The notes: generated by a model from the sequence alone, not told the origin. A stretch of DNA of 64,000 nucleotides from Rhododendron vialii (GCF_030253575.1 NC_080569.1:7234001-7298000); one strand, 5' to 3'; counted from the stretch's first letter, positions 23,925 to 36,134 are shown. Numbers and translations are program-made.

Positions 23925-26269
23925 ATGGAGAATAGGGAAAATAAAACATTGACAAGTTTTTGCTATTGGGGCGGAGAACGGAAGGTAAATGCCAATGGCA
24001 CCTTCTTGTACAACGGTGGGATGTGTGTAGCAGTTCTACTTAAGGAAGGAAGTCAACTCAATGAGTTACGTGAGAAGGTTTGTGGTGCCCTTCACATTAA
24101 TTTCGAAGGTAAAATGTTTTTCTACAACACGAAGAGGGATAAGACGAAGTATGTAACATTGAATGACGACAATGGTGTTGCAATGTTGTTCCACTTGAAC
24201 GAAGATGATGTCGACTTATTTGTAGAAGATTTAGGCCAGAATAATGACCCTATCCACAATACCGCTTACAATTCTACAAGGTTAGATGAGATGTTTCATT
24301 TTAATTTATAGTTATTATTTATCTGTGTGCATTTGAATAACCATATATATTTTATTTTGTTAGGGAATCGATGGTCACTGACAATAGTAGCTCGCCTGGA
24401 GGAATACTGGCAATACCTTCTCCCAGTCAGGTGACCAATAGTTGTAGCCAAGAGATGGGGTTGGTGCCATACTTGCCGGACAATGCAAATGAGATTTTAA
24501 CTGGGAAGGGTCAACTATTTGAAAGCCCCGACCTTTTCAAGCAATCAGTGTTACTATTTGCTGCATCCAACAAGTTCAGCTTCACTTATTTGGATAATAG
24601 TAGAGCCTACTATCGATTGGTATGTAAAGTACCAGGGTGTCCTTGGAAGTTAACTGCAAAATGTGAAGGTTCAAGTGATTTGGTTCGTGTCATCATGTTA
24701 AGGAATGAGCACCTACACAATGCAGAAGATGCTAGTAATTATAAGTTGACCTTTCGCAGTAAACAAGTGGGGTTGCTTTTCAAAAACCGAATTGTGGACA
24801 AGCCTGAATATTTGCCGAGGGATATTTGCAAGGACTTTGAGCATGTGTTCCAATGTCGTCTGAATTACAGTCAAGGTTGGAGGGCGAAAGAAAAGGCTAA
24901 GGAAGCCATCACAGGACCTCCTTCGATGACTTTCCACCTAGTCCCATGGATGTGTCGGCGGCTTGTTGAAGCCATACCAAACACTAGGGCAATATGGACG
25001 TCAACAAATGAAGCCAAATTCAAGCAACTTTTTGTTTCTTATGGTTGCTCCATTGCAGCATTCCGATCAGGTTATCTAAGGCCAGTTTTGAAATTGGATG
25101 CATGTTTCTTGACCGGATACTATCGGGGCCACGTTCTATCGGCTAGTGCACATGATGCAGATGATGGGTTGTACCCCCTAGCATATGCCACTGTGTGTAG
25201 TGAGAATGATGAAGACTGGTTATGGTTCTTGGTTAATCTTAAGGAAGTTCTTGGAGGATGTCAAGTCGTCTTGGTCACCGATCGGAATACTTCTTTGCTC
25301 AATGGTATAATAAAGGTTTTTGGCGGGGATTGTAATGCATGGTGTCTCCGTCACCTAAAGGAAAACTTTAGCAAGTTTGCCAGCTCAAAGGGGTTGAAAG
25401 CTGAAAGACGAAACACGGCTCTAAAGGTGGTTAATGATATTGCATACGCAAGGACGGAAGACTCATTCAAGTATCATTTAGCCAAGTTGTATGGAATTTC
25501 GGAAGATCTATCAAAATGGGTGGAAGATAACAATCCAAAGCACTGGTCTAATGCTTTTTTCCCTTACAAGAGATGGGACAAGATGTACACGAACCTTGCT
25601 GAATGTTTCAATTCTTGGATATTGCCATTAAGGGATTTGGACATCATACAATTTATGACGGGACATGTGTCGAAGACCACTGAATTGTTGCTCCGTAAGC
25701 ATACCGAGGTTAGGAAATGGAAATTGCCGGTTGGCAAACAAATTGAGAAGGAAATTAAAAAGTCTCAAGAATATGCTCGGAAATTTACGCATCGAAACTC
25801 TTCGCCTACCGAGTTCATTGTCGCAAATGACACTAGAAAACTTTATGCAATCAAGCTGATCCCTCGGCATTGCAGTTGTCTTGCTTGGCAGATGTCCGGA
25901 ATTCCTTGCGCTCATGCTGCTCGTGCTATTCAAAGCTCTGGTTTTTGTATTTATGACATGGTGGATCCTTTCCTCAAAAAGGAGATGCAAATGGCGATAT
26001 ATGATAATACCATGTCCCCAGTGCCGTTGCATGACATGCCTAGTCCATCATCATTTTTGGCTGTGAACGAGCTGAATGATAATAACGTCAACAACGGTGT
26101 TTCTTGTACTGATCCTTTTTTACATCCCCCCGCTGTGAAAAGGCCGGCAGGGCGACCAAAAAAGAGAAGGATTGAGTCACAGACACAAGAAAAGGGCACA
26201 GTTTTTTGCAGCCGATGTCGCGAACCAGGGCACAACCGTAGCACATGCCAATCCGCAATACCGAGATGA
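23925..26269 (+). CDS. MULE (MuDR-family) transposase, apparently intact
   Basis: Two exons, 23925-24280 and 24364-26269, join in frame (phase 2, GT/AG) to give 753 aa without stops. Domains in order: an N-terminal PB1-like MuDR region (about 1-118); a DBD_Tnp_Mut-type region (about 167-241, with CKVPGCPWKLTAKC); and an RNase H-like MULE transposase core with the catalytic set D364 (LKLDACF), D425 (LVTDRN) and E532 (NLAECFNSW), plus the conserved WCLRH between the second D and E. Then come a SWIM zinc finger C622, C624, C634, H636, an AT-hook/NLS-like RPAGRPKKRR, and a CCHC knuckle C734, C737, H742, C747. It would cut and join MULE termini. An acceptor-like TTTTTAG sits just before the ATG, so the first exon is probably non-coding and lies in the terminal repeat. 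This is the likely autonomous activity of the element. Confidence 0.92.
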
Positions 26270-27080
26270 TAGGTACACTCACACAAATGTCAAACTCTTT
26301 TTCCTTATCCTTACTAACTACTCTTACTTTGTTTCATTGGATATTACACCAACTTTGCAATACCCGGATGATAGGTACACTCGCACAATAATTTTTTTGG
26401 CTTTTGGCCTTTACAATTTACTTCGACTAAGAAATTTAGTTGCGAAATTATCGTAATTTCCGTTGATGGAGCTTATGTGTCCTTTGGAGTTCATTTGGAT
26501 CAGCGGACCAGAGAGTAATACATGTACCCTGTGCACTGATATGTTCCATTGGATATTTTTGATAAATTTCTTTGGTCCCGATAGAATCCTGCCTCACCTC
26601 CCAATTATTTGAGTGAATTCATGTGCGCCTAATTGAAATCTGGTCTTCATCCTATTTTCTCCCCATGTGTGTAGCCATTATTATCGCGTTCAACTGGAAG
26701 CATATCGATATTTTAGGGTGCTTGCACACACTTATTTATGCTTTTGTGCTTTGATGTAGAAATGAAATTAACATGCTTATACGGATGTGTTCGTGCAGGT
26801 GCATTTTGTGGATAGTAATAAAGATGGCTGCAGATAATAAGGTAAGATTCATAAGACTGGTTGTAGCAGTTTCTTGTTCATAACTTTCTATTATAGCCAA
26901 TGTAACTAATAAAGCCTTTGAATTGTCAAGTTTCTTTGCTCCATAGGGTTTGTTTGTTCATATCCTAGTTTAGTCCATTTTTTGATTGGGTAAGATGTTG
27001 TTGGTGTTTTTTCTAGTTGGTTAATTGGAATGGAGCGTGTATCCTACGAACAAAAATGCTAAGCTAACGGTTTTTTGTAG
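26270..27080. other. Transposase 3' flank and junction to captured DNA
   Basis: A phrase AATACC.GATGATAGGTACACTC.CACAA is repeated at about 26256 and 26360, so the end of the transposase gene is locally duplicated. A short exon-like piece 26824-26841 (ATGGCTGCAGATAATAAG before GTAAG) has no family match. Nothing else is supported. Confidence 0.4.
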
Positions 27081-28898
27081 AATGTATTTCGAGTTTTCTG
27101 TTTTTGAACTCTTCTTTGTATGCTTGTATGGCTTTATAGGAAAATCTGCACCACTAGTTGATTGATGAGAAGGCTAGAGATCAGTTTGTTATTCGTTCAG
27201 GTTCAGACACTGAAGTTTTGTGGAATGATGCAAGACATTTGAAGCCTGATCCTATCTACAAACGCCAAGTGAGTTGCTATCATCCTAGTTTTGTCTTATT
27301 ATCTCAGACTTCATGAAATCTTAATGATCCACCGTGTCTCCTAGAAAACAAGTTCATCCCACAGTTAGAGGAATTGGTTGGCTGCCCTAACCATTGTTTT
27401 CCTTGTTGTAAATCTTGTTTTTTGGTTATAAACAGTGATATCGTGCATCCTTTCTTGGCTGTTTTCGACAGAAACTTTTGTGCAATGGTCCCCTCTTAGG
27501 AACTTAATTGGCTACAGTTCATATACAGGGAGCTGTTGTTTGGGCCGGTGCTAGCTTTAACTGGCTTATGCGTTATTCTCATCCCCAGGTTAATTTCCAT
27601 AATTGTTTTAGTATTCTATACTCTGCCTTTTATATTCTAGGTTTTGAATTGATGCGTACCTTTTGTGTTATTGAGTGTAGGTAAAGTTAATAGATTTCTC
27701 TCCTGGTGGGAGATTTTTGGTGACTTACAGCAGCCATGAACCAAGCAATCCTCGTGATACTCATGTAACATTTTTTTATCCTCCACTACTATTCTTTTTT
27801 TAATTTTTACAAAGAATTGTTTCCGTGAGGGACCCCTAATGTGAGTTCAAATTCTAGAGGCTGGTTATAAATATCTTCGATATGACAACTGGAAATGTGA
27901 TGAGAGATTTCAAGGGAAGTGCAAATCAGTTTGCAATTGGAGGTGCAGTAAGCAAGCGGCGTTTCCTGGTCTTTTTTCAGGTGCATTCAAAATATCATAG
28001 ATTTGTATGGATGCTTTGTGGCTATTGTTATTCATACTTGTCTCATGTATGAGTATCACTGTCATTTGCAGAAGGGGTTGGGGAAAAGATGATAAGTATT
28101 TTGCCCGAATTGGTAAAAGTGTTATCTCTGTCTATGAAACATACACCTTTACTCTTATTGACAAGAAATCCATAAAGGTTGAAAACGTTATGGACATTAG
28201 TTGGTCGCCTACTGTTCCCAATGTTGCTCTCTTTGTTCCTCAACTTGGCGGAGGAAACCAACCTGCAAGGGTGAGTCGAGCTGTTCCATTTACATATTCC
28301 CTTCTTATTTTATTTCTTTCTTTGAAAAGTGGAAGTTTATTAACTTGGCATGCTTTTCTCAGGTGAGTCTCATGAAAATCCCTACCAAAGAGGAGTTGAG
28401 GCAGAAGATTCTTTTCAGTGTTAGTGATTGCAAAATGTATTGGCAAAGCAGTGGAGAGTACCTTGCTGTGAAGGTTTACCGGTATACAAAAACTAAGAAG
28501 AGCACATACACTGCCGTTGAGCTTTTCCGCATCAATGAACGTGACATACCCATTGAGGTTTTGGAGCTAGAGAACAAAAATGACAAGATTATTGCATTTA
28601 CTTGGGAACCGAAGGGCCACAGATTCACTGTCATTCACGCCGACAACCCTAAGCCTGACATTAGTTTCTATTCCATGCGTAGCACTCATAAATCTGGCCG
28701 GGTTTCAAAGCTGACTACTGTGAAGGGAAAGCAGGCTGATGCTCTGTATTGGTCACCAACTGGATGTTTCATCTTACTTGCAGGGTTGAAGGGCTTCAAT
28801 GGACAGTTGGAGTTCTACAATGTGGATGAGCTTGAAACCATGGCAACACCTGAGCATGTCATGGCAATGGATATTGAATGGGATCCAATTGGAAGGTA
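27081..28898 (+). pseudogene. eIF3b fragment, copy 1 (intron-bearing, broken)
   Basis: Exons of translation initiation factor eIF3 subunit b follow in gene order: 27140-27268, 27529-27588, 27681-27764, about 27859-27980, 28072-28270 and 28363-28895. Recognisable peptides are FVIRSGSDTEVLWNDA, FSPGGRFLVTY, DKYFARIGKSVISVYET, CKMYWQSSGEYLAVKV and GLKGFNGQLEFYNVDELETM, all from the WD-like propeller. Lesions: TGG to TAG at 27155-27157 (the family has a Trp here), and a 4-bp duplication (AAGCAAGC near 27951) that shifts the frame before the end of exon 4. The N-terminal RRM part and the last exons are absent. Introns are kept, so it was copied as DNA and not from mRNA. It lies inside the MULE next to the transposase. 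Confidence 0.9.
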
Positions 28899-29037
28899 AT
28901 TTGTAGGAAGAATTTGGTTAGAATTATGTTCGAACTAGTGGAAGAACGGATGGTACTCGTACTAACTAGTCACAATCCACCATTTTCTCTTAAACTTGCC
29001 CACACTTGTGTCTCTCCCCTTGTATACTGGCCTGCAT

Positions 29038-32000
29038 AATGTATTTCGAGTTTTCTATTTCTAACTCTTGTTTTTATGCTTGTATGGCTTTTCAATAAAA
29101 TCTGCAGCAGTGGCTTACTGAAGAGAAGGGTAGAGAGCAGTTTGTTATTCATTATGGTTCAGACACTGAAGTTTTGTGGAATGATGCAAGACACTTGAAG
29201 GCTGATCCTGTCTACAAACGCCAACTGAGTTGCTATAATCACTTAGTTTTGTCTTCTTATCTATACTTCTGAGAAAGTTTTTGTGACTTACAACAACCAT
29301 GAACCAAGCAATCCTCCTGATACTCGTGTAAGATTTTTTTATCCTCCACTACTATTCTTTTTTTAATTTTTACAAAGAATTGTTTGCGTGAGGCACCCCT
29401 AATCTGAGTTCATATTCTAGAGGGTGGTTATAAATATCTTTGATGCGAGAACTGGAAATGTTATGAGAGATTTCAAGGGAAGTGCAAATCAGTTTGCAGT
29501 TGGAGGTGCAGTAAGCGGCGTTTCCTGGTCGATTTTCAGGTGCATTCCAAATTTCATTGATTTGTATGGATGCTTTGTGGCTATTGTTATTCATACTTGT
29601 CTCATGTATGAGTATCACTGTCATTTGCAGATGGGGTGGCGGAAAAGAGGATAAGTATTTTGCCCGAATTGGTAAAAGTGTTATCTCTGTATATGCAACA
29701 GACACCTTTACTCTTATTGACAAGAAATCCATAAAGGTTGAAAACGTTATGGACATTAGTTGGTCGCCTACTATTCCAATTCTTGCATTCTTTGTTCGTA
29801 AACTTGGAGGAGGAAACCGACTTGCAAGGGTCAGTCGAGCTGTTTCATTTCCATATTCCCTTCTTCTTGTTTTTTTCTTTCTTTGAATACTGGAAGTTTA
29901 TTAACTTGGCATGGTTTTCTTAGGTGAGTGTCCTTCAAATCCCTGGCAAAGAGGAGTTGAGGAAGAAGAATATTTTCAGTGTTAGTCATTGCAAAATGTA
30001 TTGGCAAAGCAGTGGAGAGTACCTTGCTGTGAAGGTTGACCGGTATACAACAACTACGAAGAGCACATACACTGGCATTGAGCTTTTCCGCATCAAGGAA
30101 CAGGACATACCCATTGAGGTTTTGGAGCTAGAGCAAAAAAAATGACAAGATTATTGCATTTGCTTGGGAACCAAAGGTCCACAGATTCGGTGTCATTCAC
30201 GGCGACAGCCGTAAGCCTGACATTAGTTTCTACTCCATGCGTAGCACTCATAATTCTGGCCAGGTTTCAAAGCTGACTCCTCTTAGTGGAAAGGAGGCTA
30301 ATGGTCTGTACTGGTCACCAGCTGGACGTTTCATCTTACTTGCAGTGTTGAAGGGCTTCAATGGACAGTTAGAGTTCTACAATGTCGCTGAGCTTGAAAC
30401 CATGACAACACCTGAGCATTTCATGGCAACGAATATGGAATGGGATCAAACTGAAAGGTAATTTCTAGGAACAATTTGTTTACGATTGTGTTGAAGGTGA
30501 TGAAAGTCAATTGGCAAGTTCGGGCTTGGTCAAAAACTTGCCTATGATTTGAAGTGAAAAGAAGCTTATCGGTTCCCTGCCCTAGTATGTCCTTAGCTTT
30601 CAATAAACAGTTCTCTTGAATTTGCAAAGAATCCTTGCTTTTTTTTTGACGCACATGTGGAGATAGAATATTTGTTTTATTTCTAAAATAAATTCATCTA
30701 ATTGTCTTTTTTAAGGTCATCTCCTTGTGATTTCAGGTATGTTGCAACTTCAGTTGCTTCGGTTCACGAGATGGAAAATGGTTTCAACATCTGGTCTTTT
30801 AATGGAAAGCTTCTATATCGCATACTAAAGGATCACTTCTTTCAAGTAAGATTTCAAGCTTTTGGGGGGAAAAAAAAGTGATCTGCTTGTGCAACGTTTA
30901 TCCTTTACTATGGAAAATCCTCAATGTAATTCCGGAAGCTGTGGATGAAAAATTGAGTGCCACATTGACTTTCATAGACAATCAGTCATTACTTCAAATT
31001 TTTTTATACTTTGAGTGCAGAGTGCATCTGGTCCATTTCCCCTTCTCCTTTGTCTCCCATCGGCATGGGACCGAGGTCAAGGATGGACTAGCAAAACACT
31101 CTTCTATCTCCTCTTTTTCTCCATATCTACTTCTTCTCCTAATCTTTTACGGACACCACCATACCTACACTGCCCAAACTGCAACATTGACTGTTGAGTT
31201 CGTTTTACAGATTTTCGGATTTGGAATTAATTGGGTGTATGGAAAATTTCCTTTTGTGTTGTATTGTTTCTGTCTTGGCTCTGCGTTTGTTTGCGAAATT
31301 CGCATGATTTTCTCTTTTTCATGTCCATCATTATATTTTTTTTTCCCGATCAAACGGAAATTCATGTTCATCATTATATGCACGTTAGATGTCTGATATA
31401 ATATCCTCATGTATGATTTTCGCTTCATGCTTTGTATTTCTATTCCAACATACTTGTATGAAGGGTAAACAATTGAAAACCCCCATCACTATTTGATCTA
31501 TTGGACCCGATTTCATGTTTATTCACTATAAATTAACGCGTTTTTCAACATTAGAAATGAAATTCAGTTATAGGTTGCAAAATATGTTACAAGCAACTCT
31601 TTTTTTCATCTATTCCTTCCTCCATCTTTCCTTCGCACACACACGGTGAAGAAATTGTATTTATTACATGAAACGAGACTTTACGAGGATTACAAGAGAC
31701 TTTATTTCTCTCTGCATATCAATATCATTGCAGTTCCTGTGGCGTCCAAGGCCACCATCCTTCTTGAGCCCAGAGAAGGAGGAGGAGATTGCCAAGAACT
31801 TGAAGAACCACAGCAACAAGTATGAAGCGGAGGACGTGTCGCTGCTGTTGAGCAAGCAGGACCGTGAGAAGTGGAAGATGTTGAAGGAAGAATGGGAGAG
31901 ATGGGTTTTGGAGTGGAAGCGATTACACGAAGAAGAGAAATCAGATTGCCAGTGGCTTAGGGATGGAGAAGCCCGTGACGAAGAAATGAGGCAAAGGAAG

Positions 32001-32150
32001 TCCAGGTTGAAGAGTTTCTTGATGTGTTGGAGGAGGTTCTATTCGACTTTGGGCAGGAGTGAGCTGATAGATGATACACTCCCTAACATAGTTTGCAGAG
32101 CAACACTCTCCGCCTTACACTTTATTTTAAACCATGAAATTGTGTTTTGA
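29038..32150 (+). pseudogene. eIF3b fragment, copy 2 (tandem, extends to C-terminus)
   Basis: This is a second, diverged copy in direct order behind copy 1; the shared sequence starts near AATGTATTTCGAGTTTTCT (27081 and 29038). Exons: about 29095-29222, remnant about 29273-29328, about 29423-29539, 29631-29829, 29924-30457, 30737-30845 and 31734-32062. Lesions: the donor after KRQ is CT instead of GT; the exon encoding GAVVWAG and part of the next are deleted; the acceptor before the first exon is lost; one extra A in an A-run near 30136 shifts the frame (exon is 534 instead of 533 bases); a small deletion near 31980-31990 shifts the C-terminus out of the ancestral frame, whose stop is at 32060-32062. 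The 3' exons encode FLWRPRPPSF and the Glu/Lys-rich C-terminal helix. Confidence 0.9.
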
Positions 32151-32261
32151 GGAATTTTGTTCATTCACCGAGATCATAAATATGTGGTGTTTATTATCTG
32201 GTGTGTTGAAAGCATTATACTGGAGCAACTTTTTCAGTTTCTGGATCCTGGATTGTTGGAT

Positions 32262-32450
32262 ACATATGTTGCCCTGTCTATGAAAATATGTAACACCATA
32301 TACACGACAAGCAGGCCAGTGAATTGTCATTTCAGCTTCTTGTTTTCTTTCTTACCCCTGACACTTGCTCTGTCAGTCTACATATGTGGTAAATTGTTTG
32401 GAAATTAAATTGCCCCTTCTGGAAAATATGTTGCCTTCTGTATGAATTTC
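32262..32450. repeat. Isolated copy of the GCCCTGTCAGG-type repeat
   Basis: This includes CACCATATACACGACAAG, CCAGTGAATTGTCATTTCAGCTTC and CTACATATGTGG, which are the landmarks of the arrays at 34.2-35.5 and 37.7-39.6 kb. It directly follows the eIF3b 3' end. Confidence 0.6.
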
Positions 32451-33215
32451 AGGTGAAGTTGTTTATATGTGGCTATCTACATTTTTTATTGACTTGTCAT
32501 CACAATCCCCAGATTCTTCATGAAGGCAGCTCATGTTCGCCTTTCCACCTATCCTGCAAAGTCTGTTGTATGAGGTGGTGGGTTTTTGGAGCCGATTGCG
32601 CTGTCGGCGGTCGAAGGAAAAGATGGCGAAGTTGGCACGGAGTTCATTTCTAGACCCAGATTTCTCCTTCGATTTTTTCCAAACGTGTAGTGTTCTTCAT
32701 AATAGTTTTTTCTTTAGGTTTTGTTAGTTGGAGTTTCATGTTGGTATTCCTGTGATGAAGGATTTAAATTAGCATAACAAGTTTAAATTACAATATACAA
32801 GAATGACTATATCTATATTCCTTACAGCATGTGCTCCACTGCAAAGCCATGAGTGTTTCTGCCGCAATTGTTGGTCTGGTAGTAACACCTATAATAGTTA
32901 TATAGAAGGCTTCTGCAACTACCAAAAAAGGACGTAATGCCATTAAAAAAAAACGTAAAGACATTCCTTCAATCGAAGCTGGAACTCTTCGCCGAAGTCC
33001 TTCAATCTTCATATGAACACAAATTTAAAGACTAAACATTTGAAAAGGAGAACTGGGTTTTCTACTGCGTTGTCACTTTTAACCAGACATTTAATTGAAC
33101 TTTCAAGTTAAGACAACAACTATTATATTGAGAACCACGATGGTTAAAACAACAAGGTACAACAACTTAACATAACCTACAATCATAACTAGACATGACT
33201 CTTTCAATTGTCAAC
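32451..33215. other. No supported feature
   Basis: Intron- and exon-like pieces (splice-like sites near 32450 and 32580) carry no recognisable peptide. AT-rich towards 33.1 kb. Confidence 0.35.
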
Positions 33216-33830
33216 CTAAGATAGCACTTGGTTGATGAACAAGTCGTACCGCGTATGACTAACAACAACATCGAACCCATTGCCATCATGCCAATTAGGC
33301 TCCACTTCAAACTTGTAGCTCTTATAGGGGATCAAAACATCTCCATGGAATTCGCCGCGCATGGAGTGAACGTTGGTAAATAGCGTCTCACCTGAAGGAC
33401 CAAATTTCCTTTGGCAGTTTTCAATGTGAGGTGCCCCTACAAGCACAACAATGTCTGGGTCGTGAACAATTACAAATGCACGAACCGTGCGAATGATTTC
33501 CTCTTCTGTACTCCCACAACATTCCCATACCATTATTTGCATACTTGGCTCGTTTGGAATGTCAGGCAAGTTGTGATGTTGTCCCCACTGCACCATCGAG
33601 CGGACATCAGCATCGGCTTGCTCCTTTGATTTTCGAGTCTCCATTTTCATTGTATGCCATCTGGCTCCGTTCCATTCCAGGGAAATTTGTAGAACCATGT
33701 AGAGCTCATTGAAAGTGTAATTCAAGGTAATAAGGTGGGCTTGATTGCACCCTGCAAATACCTCAAACTCTAATGGCGCACTTGTAGCAATGTCGTGTTG
33801 GAGGATTGGAGGATTTCCTTGTCTAGGCAT
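33216..33830 (-). CDS. Unrecognised 204-aa ORF in the MULE
   Basis: This is a complete ATG-to-stop frame on the minus strand. A TATATAAA-type box lies about 35-45 bases upstream of the ATG (about 33867-33875), so it looks like a short-leader transcription unit. The middle, MQIMVWECCG...RTVRAFVIVHDPDIVVLVG, is reminiscent of the start of plant LINE endonucleases (IxxWNxxG...PDIxxLxET), but the usual Asn and Glu active-site positions are not conserved. I therefore offer a decayed or re-used endonuclease-like fragment only as a weak possibility. There are no signal peptide or membrane segments. Repeat copies flank it on both sides. Confidence 0.4.
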   Translation of the reverse strand: MPRQGNPPILQHDIATSAPLEFEVFAGCNQAHLITLNYTFNELYMVLQISLEWNGARWHTMKMETRKSKEQADADVRSMVQWGQHHNLPDIPNEPSMQIMVWECCGSTEEEIIRTVRAFVIVHDPDIVVLVGAPHIENCQRKFGPSGETLFTNVHSMRGEFHGDVLIPYKSYKFEVEPNWHDGNGFDVVVSHTRYDLFINQVLS

Positions 33831-33889
33831 TGTTTTGTTTGATGAGTTATGAGAAGGTGTGATGAATTTATATAGGTGAAGAAAATTTT

Positions 33890-35500
33890 CTGCTTGCTTT
33901 TAAGAAATTAAGTTGCCCCGTTTATGAAAATACATGCCCCTTTTATGAAATAAAGCTGCCCCATCTGTCAAATAAAGTTGCCCCAACTGGAAAATATGTG
34001 GGCCACGTGTACGAAAATAACTTAACACAATATACACCACAAGGGGGGCCAGTGAATAATGTGGGTAAAGAAAAGGGCTATGGACTTCTCAACCAGGTGG
34101 TATTGTCATTATAGAAGACATACGGCCACATAATTAATTTTTATTTTGTAATAATTCAAACGTTCCTTTTCACAACAAGGGGGGCCCGTAAAAGTTGCTA
34201 TGTCAATTCGCTTAAGTCGCTCTGTCTTTTGAATAACGTTGCCCATACAGGGCAAGAACTTGCCCTGTATATGACCATGAGTTACAGCATAATCACGACA
34301 AGGGGGGCAGTCAAAGGTCCTTTCCTTTCCCCTTTCTGAAATAGGGCCATGACAATTGCTCTGCAATTTGGTGTGTTCAAGGTCTGCAATTTATGAGAAA
34401 TAAGGTCGGTGGCAGCTATTCAATAGGTCTCAGAGAATCTGACTACAACTCTCTTATTGGGCCCAGTGAATGGTCATTTCAGCTTATTGCTTTCTCACCC
34501 GTGACCCTTGCTCTGTCTGTCCACATATGTGGCTCCTCTTATGAGATTAAGTGGCCCTGTCAAGAAATTATGTTGCCCTGTGCATGAAAATTAGTTACAC
34601 CATATAGACGACAAGGATGGGCCAGTGAATGGTCATGTCAGCTTATTGCTTTCTTTCTCACCCGTGACCCTTGCTCTGTCACTCGGCATATGTGACTCCT
34701 CTTATGGGATTACGTGGCCCTGTCAGGAAATTATGTTGCCCTATGCATGAAAATTAGTTACACCATATAGACGACAAGGGTGGGCTAGTGAATGGCCATG
34801 TCAACTTATTGCTTTCTCACCCGTGACCCTTGCTCTGTCACTCCGCATATGTGGCTCGTTTTATGAGATTAAGGTCGGTGGCAGGTATTCAATAGGTATC
34901 AGAAAATCTTACTACAAGTCTCTTATTGGGACCAGTGAATGGTCAAATCACCATTATGTTTTCTTACCCGTGACACTTGCTCTGTCACTCCACATATAAG
35001 GCTCCTTTTATGAAATGAAGTTTCCCTGTGAGGAAAATATATTGCCTTTTGTGTGAAAAAAAGTTACACCACATACACGACATGGGGGCCCATTGAATGG
35101 TCATATCCCCATTCTATTTTCTTACCCGTGTCCCTCGCCCTGTCCATCCACATATGTGGCTTTTTTTTGAGATTAAGTTCCCCCTTTTCTGATAGGAAGA
35201 TGCCCCTTTTATGAAATTTTATTGCCCTATTTGAGAAATTAAGTTGCCCTGTCAGATAAATATGTTGCCTCTTGTCAGGAAAAAAAGTTACACCATATAC
35301 ACGACAAGGGGGCCCATTGATTTCTTAACCGTGTCCCTCGCTCTGTCGATCCACATATGTGGCTTTTTTATGAGATTAAGTTCCCCCTTTTATGATATAA
35401 AGATGCCCCTTTTATGAAATTATAAAGTTCCTTTTATGAAATTACATTGCCCTGTCAGATAAATATGTTGCCTTTTGTCAGGAAAAAAAATTAGGGAACC
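33890..35500. repeat. Degenerate tandem array (left)
   Basis: Landmarks CCCGTGACCCTTGCTCTGTC, CACATATGTGGCTC and CGACAAGGGGGGCC recur at irregular spacing of about 150-200 bp (about 34497, 34661, 34819, 34967, 35126 and 35329). Each unit is itself built of pieces of about 20-24 bp of the form TTGCCC..T.TATGAAAT. It is homologous to, but more diverged than, the regular 223-bp array at 37745-39560. Confidence 0.8.
34087..34185. repeat. Direct repeat shared with 40074-40167
   Basis: AACCAGGTGGTATTGTCATT, GGCCACATAA and TTGTAATAATTCAAACGTTC, then CTTTTCACAACAAGGGG, occur in the same order and orientation at both places, 5,987 bp apart. They bracket the region with the 436-aa ORF and both repeat arrays. 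Confidence 0.85.
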
Positions 35501-35633
35501 GGATGTTTGGATGGTGGTTGAAAGGTGTGCTTAAATGTTGTAAGGTGATTTGGGAGTGTTGTGAATGTGCTACAAGTGGTTTGAAGTGGATCCGGTATAT
35601 GAAGGAACAAAGCCAGAATCGGCCCAGTCACTA

Positions 35634-35890
35634 CCCGTAGCCCAAAAACGTGCTACCTGTAGCCGAGGATCAGAACCTATGCATTATGGAAAATTTGGTA
35701 CTACTACCCGTAGCCCAAAAACGTGCTACCTGTAGCCGAGGATCAGAACCTATGCATTTTGGAAAATTTGGTACTACTACCCGTAGCCCAAAAACGTGCT
35801 ACCTGTAGCCGAGGATCAGAACCTATGCATTTTGGAAAATTTGGTACTACTACCCGTAGCCCAAAAATGTGCTACCCGTAGCCGCTGGAA
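35634..35890. repeat. 73-bp tandem repeat, about 3.5 copies
   Basis: CCCGTAG starts units at 35634, 35707, 35780 and 35853, an exact 73-bp period. Copies contain GTGCTACCTGTAGCCGAGGA and TATGCATT.TGGAAAATTTGG and are almost identical, hence young. Confidence 0.92.
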
Positions 35891-36131
35891 AAGTTTAAAA
35901 AAAAAAATAAAAACCCCACGATCCAGCCCCACTATTAACCCAAAACCCTTATTTCTTTTTTTTTTTCCTGTTTCACCCGATGGAACCCCAAATGATCTCT
36001 CTGCTCTCTCTCATCTAAAAATCCTCCAAATCTCACCCCAAACCCCATCAATCTGGAAGCCCTACTCTAAATCAGCAAGTTCCAAACATTAATTGCAAGG
36101 TTTCAAGTTGGGCTTTCTCAAATCAGTCCGA

Positions 36132-36134
<3 letters not shown>

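Noticed and set aside
31668..32150. 160-codon frame considered as an independent gene
   Set aside because: It is the last eIF3b exon of copy 2, read partly through the preceding intron.
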